NCBI GenBank assembly: GCA_018340375.1 | Contig: JAFFJZ010000013.1 | Span: 6,054,501 to 6,118,500, forward strand | Source of the DNA: Gonatopus flavifemur | Taxonomy: Eukaryota; Arthropoda; Insecta; Hymenoptera; Dryinidae | DNA: 64,000 bases | Direction of reading: 5' to 3' | The notes under the pieces: model-generated | Seen by the model: only the letters and a program-made list of their open reading frames with translations | The model's database searches: none | Told to the model about the DNA's origin: nothing | Made by a program: the position numbers and the translations under genes | Shown: positions 44,628-56,048 of the stretch, one piece after another | Numbering within the stretch: the stretch's first letter is position 1 | Layout of the letters: each line of letters begins with the position of its first letter

Positions 44628-46012
44628 CTATTGCAATTGGTGGGATATTACTATCTTCCATTTATGATGGTTTTCGGGCGTATGGAATAATATCCCATTT
44701 TCGATTACGTATTTTCCTTTTCTTCCCCCTTTTAGAATATCTTCAATAATGGAACACAATTTTTTATCTCGTTTTTGGAGCTTCCCAATATCTTTCATCT
44801 CTTTCAGAACCGTATCATATACTTTGAGGAACGCTATTATCGAGAGAGGACTTTCAAATTTTTGTTCTTCATTTAATATACGACTTATGATTCCCACGTT
44901 TAATATATCTTGATTATTTTGATAATAATTACATACCCCGATGAAGCTTTGCAATTGTTTTTCGCTTTGTGGTTCCTTGATATTCTGGATACTTTCAATT
45001 TCCATTGGGTCCGGCTTTATCCCCTCAGGTGACCAAATCAACCCTAGAAATTTCACTTCTGGGTGGCAGAACAACGTTGTACTCAATTTCAACATGAATC
45101 CTGCTTTTATTAATTGTTTGAACAATTTTCCTAGATGCACTATATGTTTCTTAAAACTTCTAGATGCGATGAACGAATCATCAACATAGCCAGTCAAAAA
45201 TTCACTACATTGTTGATTTGATGCGATTCTTAAGGCCTCCATAAAGGCGCTACCGGCTGTTCTTAACCCAAACCGAACAACGCAAAATTGATAAACTTCC
45301 CCATGATGCAAAAAAGCTGTATAGGGTCGAGATTCTTTTTCTAAGGGTATTTGATAGTAACCTTGTGCCAAATCGAATGTCGAAAATATTTTGGCTCCTT
45401 CGAAATTCTGAATGATTTCTTCAACTCGTGGAGGTCGTTCATTATCCGCTATAACTACTTTATTTAAAAATCTAGCATCAAGACATATTCTAACGCCTCC
45501 ATCTCTTTTCTGTACCACTCTTAAGGGATTACAATGCTGACTTTTAGATTTTCCCATTATTCCTAATTTGATTGATGATTTAATTTCTTCGTTTACGGCG
45601 GTACAGCGATTGGTATAGGATAATTTCGTCTTAAAATGGGTTTTTGTGTCGATATTTCGATTTTATGGGTGTAGACATTGGTAAGACCTGGTTGATTCGA
45701 GAAGACTTTATGGTGATTCAAAATTAGTGAAATTAATTGTTCTTTCTCCTTTTTACTACAGTATTTGATATTATTCACTACATCATGTATTGATTTTTTC
45801 ATATATTCAAGTGAAGGTTTGCTTGTTACTTCGCAATCACTATTCGATATTGATGGTGGACACTCACCATCGTGAGGTATTTTATTACACGCATATTCAA
45901 TATTATCATTTGTGAAGCATTCTGAATGTTTCCCAAAATGATGAATATTATTTCTATCCTCACTTAATGAGTGCTCATCAACAGAATCAATTGATTGTTC
46001 CGTATTATTCAA
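44628..46012 (-). pseudogene. Gypsy reverse transcriptase, RNase H lost
   Basis: 45593-46012 gives the protease-RT linker and the start of RT (RRNYPIPIAV). A frame change follows, then 44628-45557 gives CNPLRVVQKRDGGVRICLDARFLNK in part, FSTFDLAQGYYQIPL with a catalytic Asp, VVRFGLRTAGSAF, and TGYVDDSF as the YxDD box. After the thumb region (FIGVCNYYQNN) the frame passes directly to the segment that normally precedes the integrase zinc domain (LQKRDKKLCSIIEDIL). The ~130-200 residues of RNase H are absent without loss of frame, so this looks like a clean internal deletion. Confidence 0.82.
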
Positions 46013-46037
46013 GGATTGAATTTGTACTTTTGTCGAT

Positions 46038-46263
46038 TGCCGCGGCGTTGTAAGCGTAAGGCGACACTAGCGCTGCGACTTGTGTGAAGCGGCCACCAAG
46101 CGGGATACGTAGCTTGTAGCAGTAAGAGTCGATCAAGCGTTCGAGACGCCACGTTCCAGAGAAGGATTTTATCTCGTTATTCTGCTTCGAAAATATTATA
46201 ATTTCATAGGTTCAGTTCGATTATTATGTACAACTCTTTGGTCAGTAATGAAAGAATTTAACA
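46038..46263 (+). repeat. BEL/Pao 5' LTR
   Basis: 226 bp, TGCCGCGGCG...TTTAACA, directly followed by the primer-binding region. Expected to contain the promoter of the element. Confidence 0.93.
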
Positions 46264-46370
46264 TTTGGCGACCGTGACAGGACCAAAAAGAAATTATTTG
46301 TATTAGTGGATTCTCAGTGCGTGAGTGAAAAAGAAAAAAAAAGGAAGCCATTAAAAAACGAAGGAAAGCT

Positions 46371-49300
46371 ATGCGTGCAGCTTTCACAAGGGCTTTAACA
46401 AGCTTCAATGCTACGGACAATCCAGAAACGACGTACGTAGAAAAGCAAGTGGCTTTTGAACTGTTAGAAGTTAAAATGACAGAATTGGATGTCGCTCACG
46501 AACAGTACAATCAAAGCATGTACGAATCGGAAGCCATGAACGACGAAGCCATAACTTTGGAACTCGAATCGAACGATGTATATAAGATGCAGTTCATAAA
46601 TGCAAGAATGAAAATGAAAAGTTTTATGCCACAATTAGACAATGTGGCAGTAAATGTGCAAGCTCCAGCCGTTGATCCTGTTCCTGTTCAAGCAAAGACG
46701 ACTAAACTTCCACCGATCGAGCCACCGAAGTTCAACGGTAGTGTGAAAGAATGGCTGCCATTCTGGAGCCAGTTCAAGAAAATACATGGAGATGTTCGTC
46801 TTAGCAACGAGGATAAATTCGCTTATCTGATACAAACCGCTGTGAAAGGCTCGAGAGCCAGTGAAATAATAAACAGTTTCCCACCTACCGCCGATAACTA
46901 TGGAAAAGTCATAAATAGTTTGAAAAATCGTTTCGGTCGAGAAGATGTAGTTGTGGAATTTTACGTGCGTGAATTACTAGGTTTGGTTCTGCAGAATTCA
47001 AACAAAGACGAAAAGAGGTCGCTTGCGAATATTTACGATACGCTGGAGTCACACATACGCGCTTTGGAAACATTAGGTGTGACCACAGATAAATGCGCAG
47101 CAATGCTGTATCCGTTAGTAGAATCATCTCTACCGGAGGAAATTTTACGCACATGGCAGCGAAGCGAACAAGCTCAAGCGAGGTTGAGAAGGGAGCCGAA
47201 CGATGGCGCGGTCGATGCAAAAGACGCAGCAGGCAGACGAGTGGAAGCAAAGGATAGACTTGCAATGCTGTTGGAGTTTCTACAGTTGGAGGTTGAGAAC
47301 GAAGAACGTATCCAGATGGCGCGACAAGGTTTTTCTCTCCCCACAGAGGCAGAAAAGACGAAGAAGATTCGAGGTAAGAATGAAACGACAAGAGACGTTG
47401 CGAGTGCAAGCGCTTTATTCGGATCAGACGACTCGAAACGCGTGAGTTGTATTTTTTGTAAATCGAGTCATGAAAGTCAAAGTTGTGATAATGCGCGTTA
47501 ATTGAGCTTGAGCGAGCGTCGTGATATTGTGAAAAAAGAAAATGCTTGTTTCATTTGTTTAAAACGTGGTCACATTTCAAAAAAGTATAAGGTCAAATAC
47601 GTGAAATGTAGCTGGTGTTCGAAGCGGCACTTTTCAATAATGTGTGATTTGGTTGCTTCAAAGGGAAAAGATTTCGCGCACGATAAAAATAAAAATAATG
47701 AAAATAGTTTAACCGAGAATAACCTCACGACGGAATTTAATATACGCGCGGTCCGTTTACAAACATTGCGCGTTTTATTATATTCTGATGCGAAAGAACG
47801 AGTTGCTAGTGTTTTAATCGACACCGGTTCAGAGCGATTATATATCCGTACAGATGTCGCGAGAGAGTTAGGTTATGAGGCGATTTGTAAACAAGACATT
47901 GTTCATTCTTTGTTCAGCGGGGTTAAATCAAAATGTCAAACACATAGTAAATTTTTGGTGCGTATGAAGAATTTAAATGAATCTTATGCTTGTAATTTCA
48001 ATGTATTCACTCAGGACGTAATTTGTGATACAATTCCAAGTATAAAAAATGAGTGTTGAGTTGAAAAATTGCGCAAAAAAGGTATTCATTTGTCTGATAT
48101 ACGCGATGTTACAAGTCCGATCGATATACTCATAGGAGCGGATATCATTGGAAAATTGTTAACCGGGAATATTTTCAACTTAGATAACGGCTTGACAGCC
48201 ATTGAAACGTGTTTAGGTTGGACGATAATGGGTAAAAGTAATGACACAGTCCGAAGATTAGATACCGCACTGACGGTGATGTCAATGTTTGTGCGAGAGG
48301 CTAGTATATCTGAGCTATGGAGGTTAGATGTGCTCGGTATCTCTGATCCTATTGAAAAAATAAACAAATCTCTTTAAGACAAACGAGCCCGCGAGGTTTT
48401 GATGCAGACCGTTAAATTCACGTCTGAAGGTAGATACGAGGTACGTTTACCGTTTACAGAGAATCACGTGTCTGTCTCTAGCAATTACGATATTGCTTGC
48501 TCGCGATTAAACAAAACGGTGGTTAGGCTTCGTAATCAAGGTCTTTTTAATGCGTACGATGACATTTTTAAGGAATGGGAAGCGGAGGGTATCATTGAGG
48601 AAGTAGGAAACGAGGAAAAGAACGATTTGTGTCATTATTTGCCTCATCGACCGGTAATAAAGAATCACGGGACGACAAAAATTAGGCCCGTATTTGATGC
48701 ATCTGCGAGTCAAAAGGGTTACCCGTCACTCAATCAATGCCTCGAAAAGGGCCCGAATCTCATAGAACAGGTGCCATCATCATTAAATCGTTTTCGTGAG
48801 TTCAAAATAGGTGTAGTGTCGGACATAAAAAAGGCGTTTTTACAGATATCAATCAACGCAGCGGACAGGAATTATTTGAGAATTCTGTGGCTTCCGGATA
48901 ATAAAATAATGATTTACCGTCATTGTCGAGTTGTTTTTGGTCTCTCCTGCAGCCTTTTTTTATTGGCGGCAATTTTAGAGATCCTCCTGGATAGGGCACT
49001 ATTAAGGGCAGAAGAAGGGAATGTCGAGTGGTCTGTGGATACCGTAAAAAGATTGAAGAATGCGTTCTATGTTGATAATTGTGTGACGAGTGTAAACTCC
49101 AAAGAGGAGCTTGAAATATTTATTCGTCAGGCCAAGACAGTGCTAGCCGCGGAGGGTTTTGATTTACGGGGTTGGGAAAGCACGGGTGATTCTTTACAAA
49201 ACGAAAGAACGTTAGTTTCAGGAATCTCATGGAATAAAACTAGGGACACTTTAGCAATCAATCCTGATATCGTGAAAATAGAGTTTCCTGAAATTGTTAC

Positions 49301-50851
49301 AAAGAGAGAGGTATTATCCGCGGCGCATAGAGTTTTTGATCCCATTGGCTTTCCATGCCCAACGTCGTTAACTCCCAAATTGATTTTGAGAGAATTGTGG
49401 CTCGATAAGAAAGATTGGGATGTGAAGGTGGATGAGGGGCATGCTGAGCTTTTCAAACAATGGGTGGTGGATTCAGACTCATTGAAACAAATAGAAATAC
49501 CTCGTGCTTTAGGTGCAGGTAATCTGACTATACACACATTTTGTGACGCAAGTGGCTTAGCATATGCGGCGGTAGTTTTTGCAAGGGTTGAAGATGAAGA
49601 GGGAGTGAATGTCCAACTCTTGAGTGCCAGGTCACGAATAGCCCCGAAAAATGCCACGATTCCGCGATTGGAGCTCATGGCTGCTACCATAGGTGTGCGT
49701 TTAACAGACTCGGTGATTAGCTCGTTAACAAGAAAAGTGTCGAGTACTACATACTGGTCGGACTCGACTACAATTCTGGCTTGGATTCAGAGGGATTTGC
49801 AATGGGGAACGTTCGTGTTCAACCGGGTAAAAGAAAATAGATCTTTTTCAAATAGCGATGATTGGAAATATGTGCCAAGCGAGATGAACCCTGCAGATCT
49901 ACCATCCCGTGGTTGCAGTCCTTCTGAATTGGTTGAATCTGCTTGGTGGTTAGGTCCACGGTGGTTGTATAAAGCAGAATCTGGGTGGCCGGGAGTTGAA
50001 CACGATACAAACGAGGACAAAATTCGAAGCGAGATGAAAAAGGCATCATTGGTACACGTGTTTAATACAAATGCCGGCTCGGATTTCAATCTTTGTGATT
50101 ATTTTCCATCATACAGTGGGCTTGTTCGATTTTTCGCTTGGGTGAATCGTTTTATAAACAACTGTAAGACAAGTAACTCGGTAAAGAAACAATTGAAAAA
50201 TAATGATCAAAGTAAAAACAAGTCAAATTCGATTTTATTGTGCAGTGAGATTAGGAAGACAGAGATAAACCTTCTCAAGCACTTACAAGCGCAGATGTTC
50301 ACTGATTCTGGAAAGGAGAAACTTACGTCCTTCAAAACTGTGATTAATGGAGACGGTTTAATTGTTTTAAGAACAAAAATCTCAAATCGTGTAGATATCG
50401 AGAGTTTTTTGAGTCCGATTGTGTTGGATGGCAATCACGACGTTATATATTTACAGGTGAAAGAAATCCACGAGAAACTGGGGCACGTCGGACGTCAGAT
50501 AATCGCAAGCAATTTGCGAGAAAAGTTCTGGATAATAAACACAACAAGGGTAATCAAAAAAGTAATTTCCAATTGTGTAGTTTGTAAAAGACAACATGCG
50601 CGAAGTATGCAATGTGAAACGCCCCCTTTACCTCTAAACAGAGTTCGCGATGCAAAAGTATTTTAAATCACTGGAATTGATTTCGCCGGGCCCATATTTG
50701 TGCGAGGGGAAGGGAAGACATGGGTATGCATTTTTACGTGTGCTGTTTACCAAGCAGTACATTTGGAGCTAACATCATCTTTGTCTACCGAAGCGTTTCT
50801 GGAATGTTTAAGGAGATTCATAGCAAGACGAGGACGACCTCTTACTATATA
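46371..50851 (+). pseudogene. BEL/Pao gag-pol, single frame with four stops
   Basis: One reading frame from MRAAFTRALTSF through to the transposon insertion, without a frameshift. Stops at 47499 (TAA), 48057 (TGA), 48375 (TAA) and 50664 (TAA). Gag has the DUF1759-like PPKFNGSVKEWLPFWSQF and zinc clusters CIFCKSSHESQSC, CFICLKRGH, CSWCSKRH. Protease: VLIDTGSERLYI. RT: VVSDIKKAFLQI, RVVFGLSCSLF, NAFYVDNCVTS; the second residue of the YxDD pair is Asn, a variant I believe occurs in other BEL elements. RNase H starts TFCDASGLAYAAV. Integrase starts with the IHEKLGHVGRQ and CVVCKRQHA zinc domain and reaches RRGRPLTIY. Frame continues after the insertion at 52889. Confidence 0.92.
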
Positions 50852-52888
50852 CAGGGCGTCCCATTTGAAACAGGACAGCTGAATAACTCTTCAGGGAATG
50901 AAGGGGGAGAAAAATTGTTCAGATAAAAGTTGTAGGGTTCGAAGGGGGCCATAAGATGGTGACCTTGAATTTGACCTTGAGGTCAATTTTGAGCATAATT
51001 GATGGTCAAAGTATGTTTTTTCAAATGGAAAACCCTACTTTCGACCTCAGAAATGGAAAGAGCGGAGAATTTTACGTCCGAATATGTTAACATATCAGGT
51101 CATTTAGAGGTCATTTGAAAGTCAAAAAACCATTTTCTATGGATTTTCACGGGAAAGCCTCAAACGAGTTGTTTCTCTGACCAAAGTTATTAAAGTTAAA
51201 GTGAAACCCCACGTTTCGACCTTGAATTGAAAGTAAACAGAACTAACCCTCAGAGTTTATTCTTCATATCAGTACGAAAATGATCATTAAGAAGTTTTCA
51301 TCGTTTACGGTGTGAGTGCGGGTTCAAAATGGTTTATTCACCTAACGAATGTGTTGATATTTTAATGATCTTGGGTGAGTGTCGCAAAGAGTGTATCAAA
51401 GAGCGTCACGATTGTACAGAGAGCGGTTTGGAGATCGGCAGCATCATCCTTCTCTAGGAGTCATTCGCCAAGTTGAAAGAAATTGTCGACAAGGAAGGAT
51501 TGGTCAACGCCGAAACAATCAAGGTTTCAACTTTAACGACCCTCGATGCGTTGCTGTTTTAGCAATAATACACATGAATCCTCATGTTAGTTTACGTGAT
51601 ATTGAACGCGATTTGGGTATTCCACGGAGTACGGCACACAGAATTCTACAAGCTGCTCAATATCATCCGTACCACATCACACTGACCCAAGAATTATCTC
51701 AACAAGATATGCAGAATCGGGTTAACTTTTGCCATTGGGGTTTACGGAGGTTGAACGAAGCGCCCGATTTCATTTCATATGTTCTTTTCAGGGATGAATC
51801 AACGTTTCAAAGTACTGGCTTGTTAAATCGTCACAATAGCCACTATTGGTCAGCGCAAAACCCGCACTGGACTCAACAAGTTGATCATCAGCATCGGTGG
51901 AGTATAAATGTTTGGTGTGGAATTCTAGACAATCAAGTTATTGGGCCGTATTTTTTTGATGGAACTGTTAACGGTCCTAATTATCTACAGTTTGTACAGA
52001 ATGAATTACTAGTTCTCATGGAAGATGTGACATTAGCAACTAGGCAGAGGATGTGGTATCAGCAAGACGGTGCACCACCACACTTTGCTCGATGTGTGAG
52101 GGATTATCTAAATATCCTTTTCCCCAATCGTTGGATTGGTCGAGGTGGATTTGTACTGTGGCCGGCAAGATCTCCTGATCTCACCCCTCTAGATTTTTAT
52201 TTGTGGGGTTACGTGAAAAATGTCGTTTATACCAACCGACCAACAACACCTGTGGATCTACAACAACGCATCAGATACGCAATTGCGAATATTCGTGCAG
52301 AAGTTTTTCAGTCTGTTCTTGGAAACTTTCGACGCCGGCTGGAGTTATGTATTGAAGTAAATGGCGGTCGATTCGAACATCTCCTGCAATAAGTGTGTCT
52401 TACCCGTCAACGGATTTGTGCCATCTGTAATTATAAAACGACGAACTGGAAGAATAAATAATTTTTCAATTATTGTTTCAAATTTGGCATTCATTATCGT
52501 TCTCAAGGTCGAATTCAAGGTCGAAACGTGGGGTTTCACTTTAACTTTGATAACTTTGGTCAGAGAAACAACTCGTTTGAGGCTTTTCCGTGAAAATCTA
52601 TAGAAAATGGTTTTTTGACCTTCAAATGACCTCTAAATGACCTGATATGTTAACATATTCGGACGTAAAATTTTCCGCTCTTTCCATTTCTGAGGTCGAA
52701 CGTAGGGTTTTCCATTTGAAAAAACATACTTTGACCATCAATTATGCTCAAAATTGACCTCAAGGTCAAATTCAAGGTCACCATCTTATCGCCCCTTTCG
52801 AACCCTACAACTTTTATCTGAACAATTTTTTTCCCCCTCCATTCCCTGAAGAGTTATTCAGCTGTCCTGTTTCAAATGAGACGCCCTG
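50852..52888 (+). mobile_element. DD41D transposon 1 (Tc1/mariner superfamily)
   Basis: 2037 bp, from CAGGGCGTCCCATTTGAAAC to the inverted match GTTTCAAATGAGACGCCCTG, flanked by TA. The inverted repeats are ~378 bp long (50852-51229 and 52511-52888), far longer than usual for mariner. Deleting the element and one TA returns the BEL/Pao integrase to a continuous frame, proof of a simple TA insertion. Confidence 0.95.
51329..52392 (+). pseudogene. DD41D transposase, one N-terminal frameshift
   Basis: ATG at 51329 starts MVYSPNECVDIL. About 20 codons later (51385-51400) a one-base change moves the reading into the frame that stays open to 52392. Two helix-turn-helix regions (LGVIRQVERN; HVSLRDIERDLGIPRSTAHRIL) are followed by the catalytic domain: VLFRDESTF, MWYQQDGAPPHFA, and WPARSPDLTPLDFYLWG. 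There are 41 residues between the second and third Asp, the DD41D (rosa/Visitor-type) spacing. Without the shift the protein would have ~354 residues. Near-intact otherwise. Confidence 0.88.
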
Positions 52889-53755
52889 TATAGTGATAAT
52901 GCCACTAATTTTTGCGAGGCAGCTAATGCATTCAACACATTGGATTGGGAAAAGATTATGAGACATAGTTCTGTATCCCAAATCGAGTGGTTGTTCAATC
53001 CACCCTCAGCACCTTGGTGGGGGGGATGGTGGGAAAGATTAATAGGGGTTTTGAAAACAATTTTGCGAAAAGTTCTCGGCAGAGCGTGCTTATTGTATGA
53101 GAGCCTAACCACAGTGTTGTGCGAAGCGGAAGCAATTATGAACTCACGACCGTTGACTTACGTCTCAGAAGATCTGGATGATCTTCTACCATTGACACCA
53201 GCGAGTTTTTTGCGGGAAATTCAAGAAATTGGTACACCCGACTGTGACATGCTTTATCATACAAAGCTTAATAAGAAATTGAAATACAAACAAAGGATCA
53301 TAGATGCCCTGCGAGCCCGTTTTCGTAGCGAGTATTTAGGACAATTGGTGTTAAGGAATCAGAAAAAGGAAACAAGAGAAATAAAGGAAGGGGATGTAGT
53401 TTTAATCGGTGACGATGTTCATAAACGCCTTGACTGGCCTCTTGCACGAGTCATTGAGGTGATATTAGGCAAAGATGGGAAGGCACGAGTGTTCGTTTTG
53501 AAGACTCAAAATGGAGTTTTAAAGCGCCCCATTCAAAGAATTTTTCCTCTTGAGATATCATCGCAGGACGCTGAAATTTCCAAAAGCTTAAAAGAGAAAA
53601 ACAAAATTCATAAAAATCAAAATAAGTCGACTGGGTATGTCCAAAAGCGTGAAATGAATGAAGCCATCATTGAAACAAACAACAGCGATGATAACGTGAA
53701 AATTGTAACCACCCGAAGTGGACGCGCTTCAAGAAAACCTGTACGATTTTCATAA
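52889..53755 (+). pseudogene. BEL/Pao integrase 3' part and tail
   Basis: Resumes exactly where the frame was cut at 50851. It starts with the second catalytic Asp region (SDNATNF), then WLFNPPSAPWWGGWWERLIG with the catalytic Glu, ALLNSRPLTY-like AIMNSRPLTYVSEDLDDLLPLTPASFL, and the DUF5641-like tail (GDVVLIGDDVHKRLDWPLARVIEV). Ends in a basic region with TRSGRASRKP and a TAA at 53753-53755. Confidence 0.92.
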
Positions 53756-53963
53756 GTTTTGTGAAGTAGTTACATAAGATAAATTTGTTTTTATTATATC
53801 TTGCATGAATGTGAAACTGTATTTATTTATATAACTTCAATCCAGCAAGGATCAAGCTTTGATGCAGTGTTAAAGAAAGAAAACGAGATATTAAGAAACA
53901 TAAAATCAACTGTAAGATTAAGGTATTAGAATTAATATGGGGCATGACTTTAAGGGGGGAGGA

Positions 53964-54186
53964 TGTCGCGGCGTTGTAAGCGTAAGGCGACACTAGCGCT
54001 GCGACTTGTGTGAAGCGGCCACCAAGCGGGATACGTAGCTTGTAGCAGTAAGAGTCGATCAAGCGTTCGAGACGCCACGTTCCAGAGGATTTTATCTCGT
54101 TATTCTGCTTCGAAAATATTATAATTTCATAGGTTCAGTTCGATTATTATGTACAACTCTTTGGTCAGTAATAAAAGAATTCAACA
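53964..54186 (+). repeat. BEL/Pao 3' LTR
   Basis: 223 bp, TGTCGCGGCG...TTCAACA, preceded by the polypurine tract. It lacks a GAA present in the 5' copy (ccagagaagg versus ccagagg). Confidence 0.93.
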
Positions 54187-54692
54187 TCGATATTTCTTTT
54201 ATAGGCCATTGAATTGGTTTGTTTTGGAATTTTACACTGTGGTTCTCATAATCGATTACGACCTCATGCTTATTCATCCCGTCATTACCGAGAATCATAT
54301 CATGATTCAATTACGGTACTATGAGAAAAATATGACTGAATTGCTCTTTACCTATTTTGAAATATATTTGAATTTGTTTCTGAATTCGCGTTGATTTTTT
54401 CCCGATTGCTCCCGTTATTATTATGTTATTCGCAGGAAGTATTGATTTCTTATGACGACTATTCAATATCTCACTTTTTGATTCATTCATACAAGAGATT
54501 TGGCTTCCTGTATCTAATGAGATTATTAAATTTTCGTCATCTACTTGTACATTTACCGTTGGACACATATTTGACATTTCGGAATTTGTTTCATTTTCAA
54601 AATTATTATTCTTTCCGTCTATTACATCGTAAATTAGGTTCTCTCCTACATTAGTCCTTCTTGGCTCAGAATGGGACCTTCATCCGAGTCGT
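54119..54692 (-). pseudogene. Gypsy protease region
   Basis: The minus-strand frame 54311-54577 has LIISLDTGSQISCM, the retropepsin active site, and continues in another frame (MILGNDGMNKHEVVIDY, 54187-54310) up to the BEL/Pao insertion. On the other side of the BEL/Pao element the same gene goes on at 46032. The last part of the frame, below 54187, is BEL/Pao LTR and is not gypsy sequence. Confidence 0.75.
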
Positions 54693-56040
54693 TCATGCGT
54701 TTAAATGGTCTTCGTTTTCATTATCATCCCGTCGTTCATGAACTATTTCATCTTCGTCAGGTCTATGTACGTCCACTGAGGCTACAAATGTTTGTCCACC
54801 TCTTGCTCCTTCATTATAATTTTTATTATTGCTCTGATCATAATTACGATCATTAGTTTTTCTTTGCCACGATTTCGTATTTCTATAATTTGTATTATAT
54901 TGATTTTCATCCTCGCGATCATTATTACTGAGAGTTTTTCTGTTTGAATAAGAATTTGAATGGCCTTGGAAGGTATTTGACTGTAAGTGAAAATTATCTC
55001 TATTTCTCGGTTGTGAAGTGTTATGATTTCTATCCATATTATACCCATATTTGTTGTTTTGGTCTTGATTTGTACTGTTTGAATAGTCGAATTTGATATT
55101 CCCATATTTATAAGTTTAAGAATCGTTCGAATCGTGATATTTATTCATTTTGAGATTTTCCCCTGCCCGTGGATTTTGATAATTTGAATGAGGATTCGTT
55201 TCCTTTGTCATTTCGCTTTTTCGAACATATGCATATTCATGATCATCATGTCTGTAAAGACATTTTTCATCAAATTTCCAAATGCTATCTATCCTTGCGA
55301 TTGTGTTTGCAATTGATCTTGTGTCCGCGAAGTCACAATTAACTAATGTTCTTTGTATCGAGAATGGAAGTTGTCTAATTATTTCGAAATTTCTTTCATA
55401 ATTACCTACTAAAGGGTCAAGTATCGTTATATCTGCGACTTGTTTATAAAATAAAGATAACAATGATTCTTTCGATGAATTATATTTTCGCAAACTCCAA
55501 CGATTCTTCATTTGTGTACGTATTTCTACGGAAAAGAATTCATCACAAAATTTATGTTCAAAATCCTCAAAAGTTTGAATTTCGCTTCTCACTGTTTTAA
55601 ACCACAATTGGGCTCTACCTTCCAAAGCAGTTCCCCCTATGACTTCTTGATATCTGACAGGTACTTTTTTTATTGCTATATATTGTTTTATTTTTCCTAA
55701 AAATTCGATTGGATTATCTTTTTCTTCGTCATGGAATTCAGGTAATTCAACCTCGGCAATGTTTCTGTACTAACCGTGGATCGTCTTTGTATATGCTAAA
55801 TCTTTGTATATGTTGTTGAGCTCGCTTTTCAGGCCTTCGATTTCATCGCGCAAATTTCTATGTGTGTTGCTGTTATGACAACTTGATGGTGTATAATATC
55901 CATCGTTGAAGGTCTCGTTTGTTACTATCGATTCGGAACTATCTCTGTGAGACATTGTGTATATTACCAAAATGCTTATGACTATGATTTTCGATAATTT
56001 ACAAATTCGTTCGAAACTCATTTATAAGTTCACAGATAGA
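54693..56040 (-). pseudogene. Gypsy gag
   Basis: Minus-strand frames 55770-56021 (start, MSHRDSSESIVTNETF, after a hydrophobic stretch), 55116-55769 (PEFHDEEKDNPIEFLGKIK, then EGRAQLWFK and FEDFEHKFCDEFF, the retrotransposon gag core) and 54693-55105 (Asn-rich tail with many NYR/NRN repeats). Frame breaks at ~55770 and ~55110. The start is 28 bp from the TA at which the second DD41D transposon sits. Confidence 0.75.
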
Positions 56041-56048
56041 TATATATA

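Larger units (their letters stand above)
46038..54186 (+). mobile_element. BEL/Pao retrotransposon (copy 2), recent
   Basis: LTRs 46038-46263 and 53964-54186, target duplication TCGAT (46033-46037 and 54187-54191). The primer-binding region begins ~46266 (TGGCGACCGTGACAGG), and a purine tract (aagggggga) sits just before the 3' LTR. Between the LTRs one long plus-strand frame carries gag, protease, RT, RNase H and integrase. A DD41D transposon (50852-52888) sits in the integrase. The LTRs differ at three bases and one 3-bp indel in ~225 bp, so this insertion is much younger than its gypsy host. Confidence 0.95.

Noticed and set aside
46371..50851. Programmed stop read-through or recoding in the BEL/Pao element
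   Set aside because: Four stops at unrelated places are compatible with ordinary decay at the LTR divergence seen; no recoding signal was recognised.
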